64,000 bases of DNA, taken from contig CM020518.1 of NCBI GenBank assembly GCA_009823395.1, positions 15,258,501 through 15,322,500 on the forward strand. Direction: 5' to 3'. Under the pieces are notes generated by a model, which made no database searches, had not been told where the DNA came from, and saw only the letters and a list, made by a program, of their open reading frames with translations. This document shows positions 1 through 11,150 of this stretch, one piece after another. The stretch comes from Thamnaconus septentrionalis (Eukaryota; Chordata; Actinopteri; Tetraodontiformes; Monacanthidae). Position numbers and translations under genes: made by a program. How positions within the stretch are numbered: position 1 is the first letter of the stretch; each line of letters begins with the position of its first letter.

Positions 1-220
1 TGGAGACGGAGGAAGTGGATCTCGCCCACAGCTTGTGCCCACATTTCACATCTCCTCAGCCTCACGTGGCGCCATTCTTGTAAGGGCTGCAGCGGAAGCA
101 TGATTCTGTAAGCCAAGCCGGGCAGACTTAATAAACGCCATCGACTTACTCCTGCCTCTACACTTAGGATGCTTTTTTGTTTGTTTGTTTTTTTAAAGTC
201 TTTGCATGGTCTGAGTATGA

Positions 221-268
221 TGTGTGTGTGTACGTGTGTGTGTGGAGAGGGAGTGTGTGTGTGTGTGG
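221..268. repeat. (TG)n microsatellite
   Basis: Interrupted TG dinucleotide run, broken by TACG and by a GGAGAGGGAG block, and followed by a G-run. Confidence 0.85.
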
Positions 269-1619
269 GGGGGGTTCTGACATGATAAGATGAGGCGTAA
301 GTGCACACAAGCAGATAAGGAATTCAAATTAAGATGCACTCCGCCCCTAACATCTCTAAAGCTGCTACCTGACGTGCAAGACTGCGAGCTGATTGTTTCA
401 GCGCTCACCATGCCCTGCTAAGAAGGCATGAAAATGGATTCCTGTTTGATGCTTCTGTTTTTGTTTTTTTTCAAAGGGAGTAACAGGGCAGTGCGACGGA
501 AAAGCGCCGACTTCATGAAGGCGGAAAATTTCCTTCTTGTCGCATGGGAGATTTTCGAGGCGAACTTGCTGCCCGTACTTTCAATGAATATGCACTTTAA
601 GGGGTGGTTCGCTCAAAACTTCTGAATTCGTCCGCTTTCAAGCGACCTCAGTTTTGATGCGGTGACATCAACTGATCAACTTGACCGTTGCTGTGTTTCA
701 GAGATGGAGGGAATTCCGACCAATGGAAGTCTGGTTTTGGCCAAGTTCCATCCAAGCAGTCGTCCGAGTTCCCTGAAGATGCAGAAGTGCTGCCTGTCAC
801 AGTCTTCAGTGTATGTGTGTGGGAAGAGTACTTAGCCCTGATGACTGGAGCTACTCACCTGTTCCTGGTATCCTAATCATCAACAGCCAACACTTCCACC
901 ATGAAGCCGTCAAGCCTCACAGTATTTAAACCAGGTTCTTCAGCGCTCAGGACGGGACTGCTGGTCAATCTTCCCAGGTATCCGCTTCCTTCCAGTGTTC
1001 TTCCAAACCCTTCGCTGACATCAGACCGCGTCTGGCGGCCCACTGACCTGCATTCATGCTCTGCTTAGCTCGCCTCGCCGCGGTGCCTCCTCACTTCTTG
1101 TCCACAATATCAAACGACCTTACGCCTTCTTTCATTGTGCGAGTCTACGTTCGGGTCTGCCAGTTTGAGTAATCATGTAACCCTATCTATCACACATTGT
1201 CAGACATTGTGTTTTATGCCAGCTGCACTGGACTGCCAGGTCCTCTAGATACTAGGATGGATCGTATTCAGTGGGTGAAACTTAAGGAAGGGTCATGCAG
1301 TTTGGAAAAAAAAACATTTTCATTTGGGCCACGTGTTAAAAGGGTGCAAATCTGAGTGAACTATCTCTGTAAGGACTCCAGGAGAAGGACAGATCAGCAG
1401 CCATCAGCGTTATTAGGGGCCAGTGTGACAGCCGCACAGTAACAGTGTAAGCGCCGCATCGACAAGAACAAACATTAAGAAAAGAAAAAAAAATGTTATG
1501 ACAGCAGCCGTTGAAAGAACAAACGATTGACGGACTGATGACAGAGGCCGTCAAGCCTGGTGTGTATATTATTCCTGACACGCATCTCCCCTTTTGGTCT
1601 CTTTAGAAGCCTTTTCTCA

Positions 1620-1830
1620 CCGTCATTGTCGGGGGAAGCGCACCTGTTTTCTCGAGGAGAATTCGCGCTTCGTGACATTTGACGCGAGCCGAGCGGGGAG
1701 CTCCGGGGAGAGAGGGCGATACGCATCGGAACGAGGATCGCAGCAGTCTGCCGTGCACCTAATGAGATAGCGACCGCAAGCCTTGAGAAGGATGGCAGGG
1801 CGGACACAGGATTTTCCCTTCACCTTATCG
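1620..1830. promoter_or_regulatory. Orphan CpG-rich patch
   Basis: CpG is frequent here (for example GTCGGGGGAAGCGC and GACGCGAGCCGAGCGGGG), while the flanks are CpG-poor. No gene start is recognisable beside it. CpG-dense patches in fish often mark promoters or enhancers, so a regulatory role is inferred only. Confidence 0.25.
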
Positions 1831-4457
1831 AGGGTTATCGCGTTTACCAGATTTCGGGCAGATTTTTTTTCTTTTCCACGTGGCAGATGCACAAAAATAC
1901 TCACCCATCGGTAGAACTTGCCTCTTCTGATAACAAAGAATTCCACTTTTGAATCAAAATGTCTTTTCTTGCACCTGGCTGCTCTGTTTTGAACTGTCAA
2001 CACTTTGGAAAGTTTCTATGCTGTTTTACACGAAAAAGGTTAGGCGCTTATCGTTTCCTAGTTCTACTTTGACACAGTCACATTATTCAGTGCAAGTTTT
2101 GGGGAATTATTTGCATGTTTTTCAGAATTACATTTTACTACCGAAATGATTTGGACATTAATGGGGGCAAAACTACCTAGCTTTACCATTAAAATCCAGC
2201 ACTTAATCTTATTGTGGAGAGACTTTTTGCCGTTGTGACTATAGCATCCACACAATGAGAGAGAGAGTCTTTGTTAGATTTGATGAGTAAATATACGAGC
2301 ACGATAAACAATTCATGAAATTGATTGCTTGGCTGCCACTGTCACTGCCACCGCCGACATTGATTTGTGACTCGAATCACTAAATCACTGAAATACAACC
2401 GTCGTGTATAAATACATTATATCTTATAAACGTAAAATGTCAAGCTGGGCCGATCTTGTGAGTGCTTTACCGCTGATCTGTCATAAAGTACTCTTCAAAA
2501 AAAAAAAAAAAAATCTCATAACCATAAAAAAAAACGGAATAATCTCTTTTACGATCCCTCTGTCTTTCTTGATAAAGACCTTACATGGCCCTTGCAGGCA
2601 TGTGCAACCCAGGCCAGTGTTTGTCAAGGCTTTGACATCAATTTGGATGTTATTACTCCTCATGGCACCATGTGCCGTCTTCGTTCCGATCTACATTTTT
2701 TGCGTACGTCAAGCTCATCGTCCTCAGAGACCGTGGACCGTTTCCCTTCGGCCAGCCTTTCCCGCCGTGGTGGGTGGTGGATATATGAAAAAACCAAACA
2801 AAAAAAAAATCATTATTTACCAAGTTTGCGCGGAAAGAAAACACCAACAGAAGAAGCGAGATGGGACAGAAAGATCCTGTTTTCTTTTTTCTGCATGTGT
2901 GGGAATCCAAATATATCCCTTCGCAAGCCTCCCTATGGATCCCGGCTGGAGCGCCGCTAATGTTCCTGCTGGGGAAGCTATGAGAAACGGCTGCGGCAGG
3001 TCGTGGTGAGTGGGAGGTGCGTGAAGCTGGCTCGTTGGTTCCTCCGGCTCGGCAGATGACATCGGAAACTCAACAGCAGAATCTTGACGCTGCACATTGA
3101 TGAGTCACAGGGCACGAGGCCACGCAGGGAAGGTATCTCTCTCTCTCTCTCTCAGTCTCCCTTACACAGACACATGCAAGAGTGCACACACTTGTGCAGA
3201 AGCCGGCAAGTTGATTCTAATGTGAGAAGCCCAAGTGTTGCATCTTTAGAACAACGCTCTGTTTTAAAGCCTCTATTTTTTTTCCCCTTTTGTTAATATC
3301 AAGCTCAAAATGATCTGTTTGCATGTTTTTATATAGATGGTGACAACGGTCTTATAAGATGTGTTAAGTTAAGTTGGCGTGACAAACAATTGCCAACAAA
3401 TGACATTTGCGTCACCATAATTGTTTTTTTCTCTTTAATTATGCAAATCAAAAAACACATTAGCATGTAATTGCAGATGTAAAATGCTATTTCTTTGTCT
3501 TTTAGAAAAGAAAAACAATAAAATAATACTAAATACGTACCATGAGTTATCTCAGTCGATAATATTTTTGCATTCTGTGTAAATTGTGTTTAGTTTACGC
3601 ATTTGAAACTGACCACATTCCGGACATCTACGCTCCAACCCATCAGTTCAACGCATCAAATGCACCCTTCCTCTGAATTCTCCTTCTTTGAAGGACTTGA
3701 CCCGTGCAGCTCCAAGAGGCGACGAGTTTGAACATCCAGAAGCGCCGTCCCTCCCCGCCCCTACGCGTCTGGTCAATTGTCTCTTTACCAGCAGGCTCCA
3801 CTTGGAAGACGCAACTACGGTGATGTATGATTGTTATTTCGGAGGCGCGCGCGCACTCTGCGAAACGCGGCCCGTGATTGATTTCCCCTTGCGCAGGGGC
3901 GACTGACAGTCAGCAGGATGATCACTTTTCCTCTCCATCTCTTTTCACAGGTAATTTTCATGTTGTAAATAGAGGTATCGATTCCGGGCTCCGGTCTGTT
4001 TGTCCCCGGCTCAGTCTATCATCTGGGGGGAAAACATTTGCGGAGAGCTGCGCCAGTTTGACTTGAGGGGGTGAGCCGAGCAAGCAATATTGTGATGCTT
4101 TAATTTATAACCTGTGCATTGCATTTATTTTGATTTCACAAAAGGAATTATGTATGTTTTAAGTTATTCCATGTACAATATTCTAGTCCTTGCATTCGAT
4201 TTCTACCTTTAACAGTTAAAGTTATGCAGGGAATCAATATAACATATATAATATGCATTATATCTTTGTTCTGGTTTAACTTGAAATTATACTTTGGTAA
4301 TGAAAGGATCACTTTCAATCCCTGAAACTGTCTTTAGGTCTTTGGCATCATATTTGGGAGCTGCATCCTCCAGATGAACAATGATTAAAATCCCAGCCAA
4401 GTGCTTTTGCATTGCTGGGCAGCGCTCTCAAAGTCTGGACCAGGGTTTGAGTGCCAA

Positions 4458-6798
4458 ATCATCTAAAATACAGCGTGACGTATGATACTCGCCATCGCAG
4501 GAAGTAAGTAGGCAATGCTATTCCTACCAAAAACTAATAATTTCCAAGCCAAGCTGCTACGTCCTGGGGAATATTTGCCTGGTGGACATTATTAGCATGG
4601 AGTTGATTTTACTGCAAAGCACTGCTACGTCAAGATTTGACTCGCTGGATATATAAAGCAACACAATTATAATCTCTGTAGCCAGGCAACTTTATTCAAA
4701 GAGCGTTGAGCAATCGTGCCTCACTGCAGAGGTGTTTTAATATTCTGTCCTTCCTCCACACTGCGTCCTGGTCAGCTCGCCGCCGTATGTGACCTCCGTC
4801 GCGTACGGTTGCTTGTGAGTCTCTCGCAAGCCGGGGACACTGTACAGCCGCAGCCCGCACTGCTGCAACTTCCTTAATGCAAATAAGCCCCAAGCGGAAA
4901 TTAATCTAATCCACAAAGACTTTTTTTTTTTTCGTCGGGCGCCAACTCCGCCAGCAGTGAGTTACATTCATATGCCGCCAATTTAAATCAAGCAAGCGTT
5001 TTGCCAGAAACAATGTCTGAACTGATTGCAGCGGTGGGCTCTTCATTTCCCGCCACCCCCGTTGGTTTTTATAGTCCACCTCTGACTGCAGAACAGCAGA
5101 AAACTGCCACCTCTGTCTGCTTTTTTTCCAGTCTCTGCTGGTCAGCAACAGGCGGACGGCGGAATGAATGTGCGTTCAATAAAAGACAGTTGCCTCAGTG
5201 ACAACTCTTCCAGGCAATGCAATCCTGTAATTACTCTTAGTATGAATTGAAACTGATGACAGCAAAGTTGTTAAAACGCTCAGACCAGCCTGTCTGGCAC
5301 TGACGACCATGTTCACCAAGTTCAAAGTTGCTTTAAGCCCCTGAAGTCAATTCAGTTCAGTTCAATTCAATTCCATGCAAGCGATATTGTCCTGTTCCCG
5401 TACCGCTCTTCGTCCTGACTTGACCTATTTTGGTCTGAGTATTTGACTTGGTCTTGACAGCCGCTGTCTTGGTCTTGGTTAGGGTCGTCTTGACTATGTC
5501 ACTCCTGCACTGCACAGATTTATGTGTCATTGCATGAAGCGCCAGGCAAATGTGACTTCTGCAAAGATTCTTTCTGTCCCCTCTGATGTAAAATCAGGTT
5601 GGCTGTTACTGCCATTGTTATATCATTTTGAAACGCCAACAAGGCCATTAAGGAAAAAAAAGTGGGGAAAAAAGGAACAACCCTTCCCACTTAAATGGAA
5701 GACCATATTATTCGCTGCCTGTCAGAAAGCGAAATAAATCCAAAGCTCTCCGATATTTAATAAAAAAAAGAAAGAATTATTAAATCCTGGATATACCAAA
5801 GGCTTTCAAGTCAGAATCCCTATCAGTGTATGAATATGAATTGAATGTATTATGAACATAATTTATAGGAAGCGAGATTGGCTCAGTGCCTGGAGCCGTG
5901 TCCCTTTTCATTCTCTCCTGTCCTTCACCGGGTTCCACTGCTGCTGCTGCGACTCCATGCTTGTTTTCCCCTCGACCGAGCCACCAGTCCCCCTGCCAGT
6001 TTGAGTCAGTCCGGCTAACTTTTGAACCCGTTTATGTTCTTGCGTCCTTGGTTTGGCTGTTGCAAGTCATTTTTATATTTGTCACATTCAGCAATATTTG
6101 ATTGCCTTCTGGCGCAGCTGCCCTGGGGGTCGTTGGGGAAATCCTGCAGTCATGTCAGACAAAGCAGTTTAAATCCTGCATGTGAGGCGGCACAGTGTTG
6201 TTTATCCACCCCTAAAAGGTAAATTCCACATTGGAAATAAGGTTGATTCCTGTACAGTTGAAAATTTCAAGAATTTCAGACTGATATGACACGATGATAG
6301 CTACAGTAACTTGGTATAGGACCATATAACTTTGGTTGCCTGCCTGGGAACAAATACATTGTAAATGCCGGCAATTTTCTCTAGCTGCTTGTTAGACTAG
6401 CAAGCTCTCTACACGTTTGTCATTCCTCATATGCCTAACTCGCCAAATAAGAAAATGTTTAAGAAGGTAAACAAAAAAAAGAGGAGGACTAAAAGAAAAG
6501 GAAAATGTCATGCATGTTCTTGCTAAACATCACCAGGCACGCAACCAAAGTTTTATAGCCTTCTCCCATGCCTGGTGGGGGCGCTGTCTCAAAGGCACGG
6601 GTGCTGTTACTAATTACAAGTCAGTGAGTTAAACAATGGATTGAAAACTCTCATTTTAAGGTTTAAAACCCAAAACGTTTGGCTGCCTGGTTTGAAACGA
6701 TGCGGAAACTCTTCTCAATGCCAAAAAGCTCATTAATCAAAGCAAAGAAAAAATAAAATAAAATAAAATAAAGGCAGATTGAACTTTTCCCTGAACAC
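4458..6798. repeat. Tandem duplication, copy A (about 2.34 kb)
   Basis: This segment is repeated almost identically and head to tail at 6799-9134. Both copies start at an ATCAT shared by the left flank, the junction and the right flank, so the breakpoints carry 5 bases of microhomology. Copy A is 2,341 bases and copy B 2,331. The unit has no recognisable coding sequence. It carries a TATATAAA (4650-4657), an octamer ATGCAAAT (4877-4884) and an (AAAAT)n run near its end. Differences from copy B are a few substitutions plus many single-base homopolymer length changes, with copy A usually longer, apart from the poly-T near 4920. Confidence 0.95.
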
Positions 6799-9134
6799 AT
6801 CATCTAAAATACAGCGTGACGTATGATACTCGCCATCGCAGGAAGTAAGTAGGCAATGCTATTCCTACCAAAAACTAATAATTTCAAGCCAAGCTGCTAC
6901 GTCCTGGGGAATATTTGCCTGGTGGACATTATTAGCATGGAGTTGATTTTACTGCAAAGCACTGCTACGCCAAGATTTGACTCGCTGGATATATAAAGCA
7001 ACACAATTATAATCTCTGTAGCCAGGCAACTTTATTCAAAGAGCGTTGAGCAATCGTGCCTCACTGCAGAGGTGTTTTAATATTCTGTCCTTCCTCCACA
7101 CTGCGTCCTGGTCAGCTCGCCGCCAGATGTGACCTCCGTCACAGACGGTTGCTTGTGAGTCTCTCGCAAGCCGGGACACTGTACAGCCGCAGCCCGCGCT
7201 GCTGCAACTTCCTTAATGCAAATAAGCCCCAAGCGGAAATTAATCTAATCCACAAAGACTTTTTTTTTTTTTTCCGGGCGCCAACTCCGCCAGCAGTGAG
7301 TTACATTCATATGCCGCCAATTGAAATCAAGCAAGCGCTTTGCCAGAAACAATGTCTGAACTGATTGCAGCGGTGGGCTCTTCATTTCCGCCACCCCGTT
7401 GGTTTTTATAGTCCACCTCTGACTGCAGAACAGCAGAAAACTGCCACCTCTGTCTGCTTTTTTCCAGTCTCTGCTGGTCAGCAACAGGCGGACGGCGGAA
7501 TGAATGTGCGCTCAATAAAAGACAGTTGCCTCAGTGACAACTCTTCCAGGCAATGTAATCCTGTAATTACTCTTAGTATGAATTGAAACTGATGACAGCA
7601 AAGTTGTTAAAACGCTCAGACCAGCCTGTCTGGCACTGACGACCATGTTCACCAAGTTCAAAGTTGCTTTAAGCCCTGAAGTCAATTCAGTTCAGTTCAG
7701 TTCAATTCCATGCAAGCGATATTGTCCTGTTCCCTGCATCGCTCTTCGTCCCGACTTGACCTATTTTGGTCTGAGTATTTGACTTGGTCTTGACAGCCGC
7801 TGTCTTGGTCTTGGTTAGGGTCGTCTTGACTATGTCACTCCTGCACTGCACAGATTTATGTGTCATTGCATGAAGCGCCAGGCAAATGTGACTTCTGCAA
7901 AGATTCTTTCTGTCCCTCTGATGTAAAATCAGGTTGGCTGTTACTGCCATTGTTATATCATTTTGAAACGCCAACAAGGCCATTAAGGAAAAAAGTGGGG
8001 AAAAAGGAACAACCCTTCCCACTTAAATGGAAGACCATATTATTCGCTGCCTGTCAGAAAGCGAAATAAATCCAAAGCTCTCCGATATTTAATAAAAAAA
8101 AGAAAGAATTATTAAATCCTGGATATACCAAAGGCTTTCAAGTCAGAATCCCTATCAGTGTATGAATATGAATTGAATGTATTATGAACATAATTTATAG
8201 GAAGCGAGATTGGCTCAGTGCCTGGAGCCGTGTCCCTTTTCATTCTCTCCTGTCCTTCACCGGGTTCCACTGCTGCTGCTGCGACTCCATGCTTGTTTTC
8301 CCTCGACCGAGCCACCAGTCCCCCTGCCAGTTTGAGTCAGTCCGGCTAACTTTTGAACCCGTTTATGTTCTTGCGTCCTTGGTTTGGCTGTTGCAAGTCA
8401 TTTTTATATTTGTCACATTCAGCAATATTTGATTGCCTTCTGGCGCAGCTGCCCTGGGGGTCGTTGGGAAAATCCTGCAGTCATGTCAGACACAGCAGTT
8501 TAAATCCTGCATGTGAGGTGGCACAGTGTTGTTTATCCACCCCTAAAAGGTAAATTCCACATTGGAAATAAGGTTGATACCTGTACAGTTGAAAATTTCA
8601 AGAATTTCAGACTGATATGACACGATGATAGCTACAGTAACTTGGTATAGGACCATATAACTTTGGTTGCCTGCCTGGGAACAAATACATTGTAAATGCC
8701 GGCAATTTTCTCTAGCTGCTTGTTAGACTAGCAAGCTCTCTACACGTTTGTCATTCCTCATATGCCTAACTCGCAAATAAGAAAATGTTTAAGAAGGTAA
8801 ACAAAAAAAAGAGGAGGACTAAAAGAAAAGGAAAATGTCATGCATGTTCTTGCTAAACATCACCAGGCACGCAACCAAAGTTTTATAGCCTTCTCCCATG
8901 CCTGGTGGGGGCGCTGTCTCAAAGGCACGGGTGCTGTTAGTAATTACAAGTCAGTGAGTTAAACAATGGATTGAAAACTCTCATTTTAAGGTTTAAAACC
9001 CAAAACGTTTGGCTGCCTGGTTTGAAACGATGCGGAAACTCTTCTCAATGCCAAAAAGCTCATTAATCAAAGCAAAGAAAAAAATAAAATAAAATAAAAT
9101 AAAGGCAGATTGAACTTTTCCCTGAACACATCAT
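6799..9134. repeat. Tandem duplication, copy B (about 2.33 kb)
   Basis: Direct repeat of 4458-6798, abutting it with no spacer. The two copies stay aligned from CTAAAATACAGCG (6804) through the (AAAAT)n run to GAACACATCAT (9134). Clear substitutions include GTATG to AGATG and GCGTACGG to ACAGACGG near 7125-7147. Identity is too high for an old duplication: it is a recent event, a copy-number variant, or an assembly error. The octamer copy is at 7216-7223. Confidence 0.95.
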
Positions 9135-9660
9135 ACAAATATTTCAAGGGGTTTCAATTCCCTTCAAGCATTCAATACATATACACTTTACACCCCACTA
9201 CTAGTCCATAATGCGAGAGGCAGTACAGTGGGCAGTGAAAGGTCAAGTGCTATTTACAAAATGGGATGCGGATTGAATTTCTGAGAGCACATTTAATGCC
9301 CTTAGATTATTAAAGGGCAGCGCTTCTCCAGGAACGGGGTTGTGGCATTTCAATTTTTAGTTAAAAAAAAAAAAAAAAAAAAGTCCTAAAAAAGAGTTTT
9401 TTGTGCGTGCGTTTTATCAGTCTACTTCAGGATGCATGCGGGAATGCGTTTTCACAACCAGGAGGGCGTCCAAAAAGAAAAAAGGGCAGCGAACAATACC
9501 AGAGCAGGGTGTGAGTGGGGAGAGAGCGGTGAGCCAACAGACTGTAATGTCATGCTTCAGTAGAGCTGCCGTGGTCAGAGCAGTCTGCAAGAGGCCGAGA
9601 CAGGAGGAAAAAAGCAGCGTGGGTGACATTATTTGTTCAGTCGGTGACGTGTGCACAATT

Positions 9661-9664
<4 letters not shown>

Positions 9665-9703
<39 letters not shown>
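9665..9703. repeat. (TC)n microsatellite
   Basis: About 19 uninterrupted TC units following a T-run. Confidence 0.95.
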
Positions 9704-9706
<3 letters not shown>

Positions 9707-10205
9707 TTGTCTGCTCCGCTCTGCCGTGCTCGTGCCAGCAACATCACCCTGCACCGATTAGAGCCGCGAACACCAAAGCTTTTTTTTTAAAGAAAATAAT
9801 AATAAAATAAAACGCTCGTGAAACAAAACCCGAGGACGGGAACAAAACAAACAGCCATCGCCTCGCTGATCCTGTTGCCGTTTAAAGTTACAGTTTGGTC
9901 CCTTGTCAACTCCGGAGTGTTCAAATCTTGTTTAGTGTAATCTTAAATTCTGCTAGCGGGAGCTCACTCCATCTCTATGGGATTTGCTCGGTTAATTTAG
10001 GAACCTAGTGGAGCTACAAACACCAAGTGGTGCAAAGTCCTATTTAAGAAATGAGATTTAGCTTTGGTACCTTTTTTTTTTTTTTTTTCTACCCCTCTGC
10101 TTTTATTGTATATTTGACTAATGCACAGCGGAGTGTAATAGGCTTTTGGCCCGGACCGTGGCATAATCTTTATTACTGCAGCTACAGTGTTATGCAGCGG
10201 GGGGG

Positions 10206-10212
10206 AATAAAA

Positions 10213-10255
<43 letters not shown>

Positions 10256-10256
10256 A
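10206..10256. repeat. (AAAT)n microsatellite
   Basis: About 12 near-perfect tetranucleotide units following a G-run. Confidence 0.95.
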
Positions 10257-10771
10257 GCAGCAATAAAAAAAATTTAAAAAAGAGAAGCAGCGTTGCTTCT
10301 TTTTGGGATCACAAGTAATGCTTTGGGATTTTAATGAATCCTCAATTACATTTTATGTAGATTTTTTCAGGGACAGGTGAGTGTTAACGACTGCCCTCCT
10401 TGATTGAACCACCTGCTCCAACGGAGTTGAGAAGCAACTCGTGTGTTTCGCTTCCCGCGTTAAAAGAAAAAGAGAGAACACGACGTACACAACGCCAAAC
10501 GATTAATTTGCGTGCGCTTAAATATGTGTAGTGCGAACGCTCCAACACCGCGGCTTGCTGCTGACATTTGCGGGTAAACACACGAGTCCGTCACAGCTGC
10601 ATTTGAACTGATAAGACACTTAAGGAAGCAAAACCTGATGGCGGCGCTGAGACCAAAGACCAGTCATACAGATTGACTGTATAAATCCCATGGGAGGCTT
10701 TCCATATCTAAATAGACCAGCAAGAGGGCAATGATTTACAACACAACAAGCAGTGGTGCTAGGTTGTGCGC

Positions 10772-10772
<1 letters not shown>

Positions 10773-10808
<36 letters not shown>
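10773..10808. repeat. (TG)n microsatellite
   Basis: About 18 uninterrupted TG units. Confidence 0.95.
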
Positions 10809-10810
<2 letters not shown>

Positions 10811-10977
10811 CTTGCCAAGCTCTGGATTTTCCACTGTGGCACGTCGCTTTACTTTTCTCCCCCCGAGTTAAGAACTGCAGCCTGCATGTGCACGGAGCAT
10901 CCTCTCAGAGCCAGAGAAGAAGCGGCGGCTGGGGAAGAACAAAAAATAAATGAATAAATAAATAAAACATTTGAGGA

Positions 10978-11150
10978 TGCTCATCCGCCGCAGCACAACC
11001 CACTCGCCCACTTTTCTTTCTCGGGCCTGCGCGAGCCGCTCTCTGTTTGCGTCGTAATCCGATCGGCACCTGAAACCGCCAACGGCAAATCCGAGTAAAA
11101 CTGGCGCGGCGGTGGGTCGCCGGGGTCGGCCGGAGGTTTGATATCTGCGT
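10978..11150. promoter_or_regulatory. Orphan CpG-rich patch
   Basis: Dense CpG (for example GCGCGGCGGTGGGTCGCCGG) in otherwise AT-rich flanks. No associated exon is recognisable, so the regulatory role is inferred from base composition only. Confidence 0.25.

Larger units (their letters stand above)
1..4457. other. Unassigned sequence, no gene seen
   Basis: No reading frame here has a recognisable domain, and the frames present are short and overlap on both strands. The stretch holds a TG-rich microsatellite near its start, a short (TC)n run at 3134-3153, a CpG-rich patch around 1620-1830, and a perfect POU-type octamer (ATGCAAAT) at 3441-3448 inside an AT-rich segment. It could be intergenic DNA or distal upstream sequence of lrrtm4; the sequence does not decide. 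Confidence 0.6.

Noticed and set aside
2404..3009. 201-codon plus-strand open frame
   Set aside because: It runs through A-runs (KKKKK stretches), overlaps minus-strand frames of similar size and shows no domain; it looks like chance.
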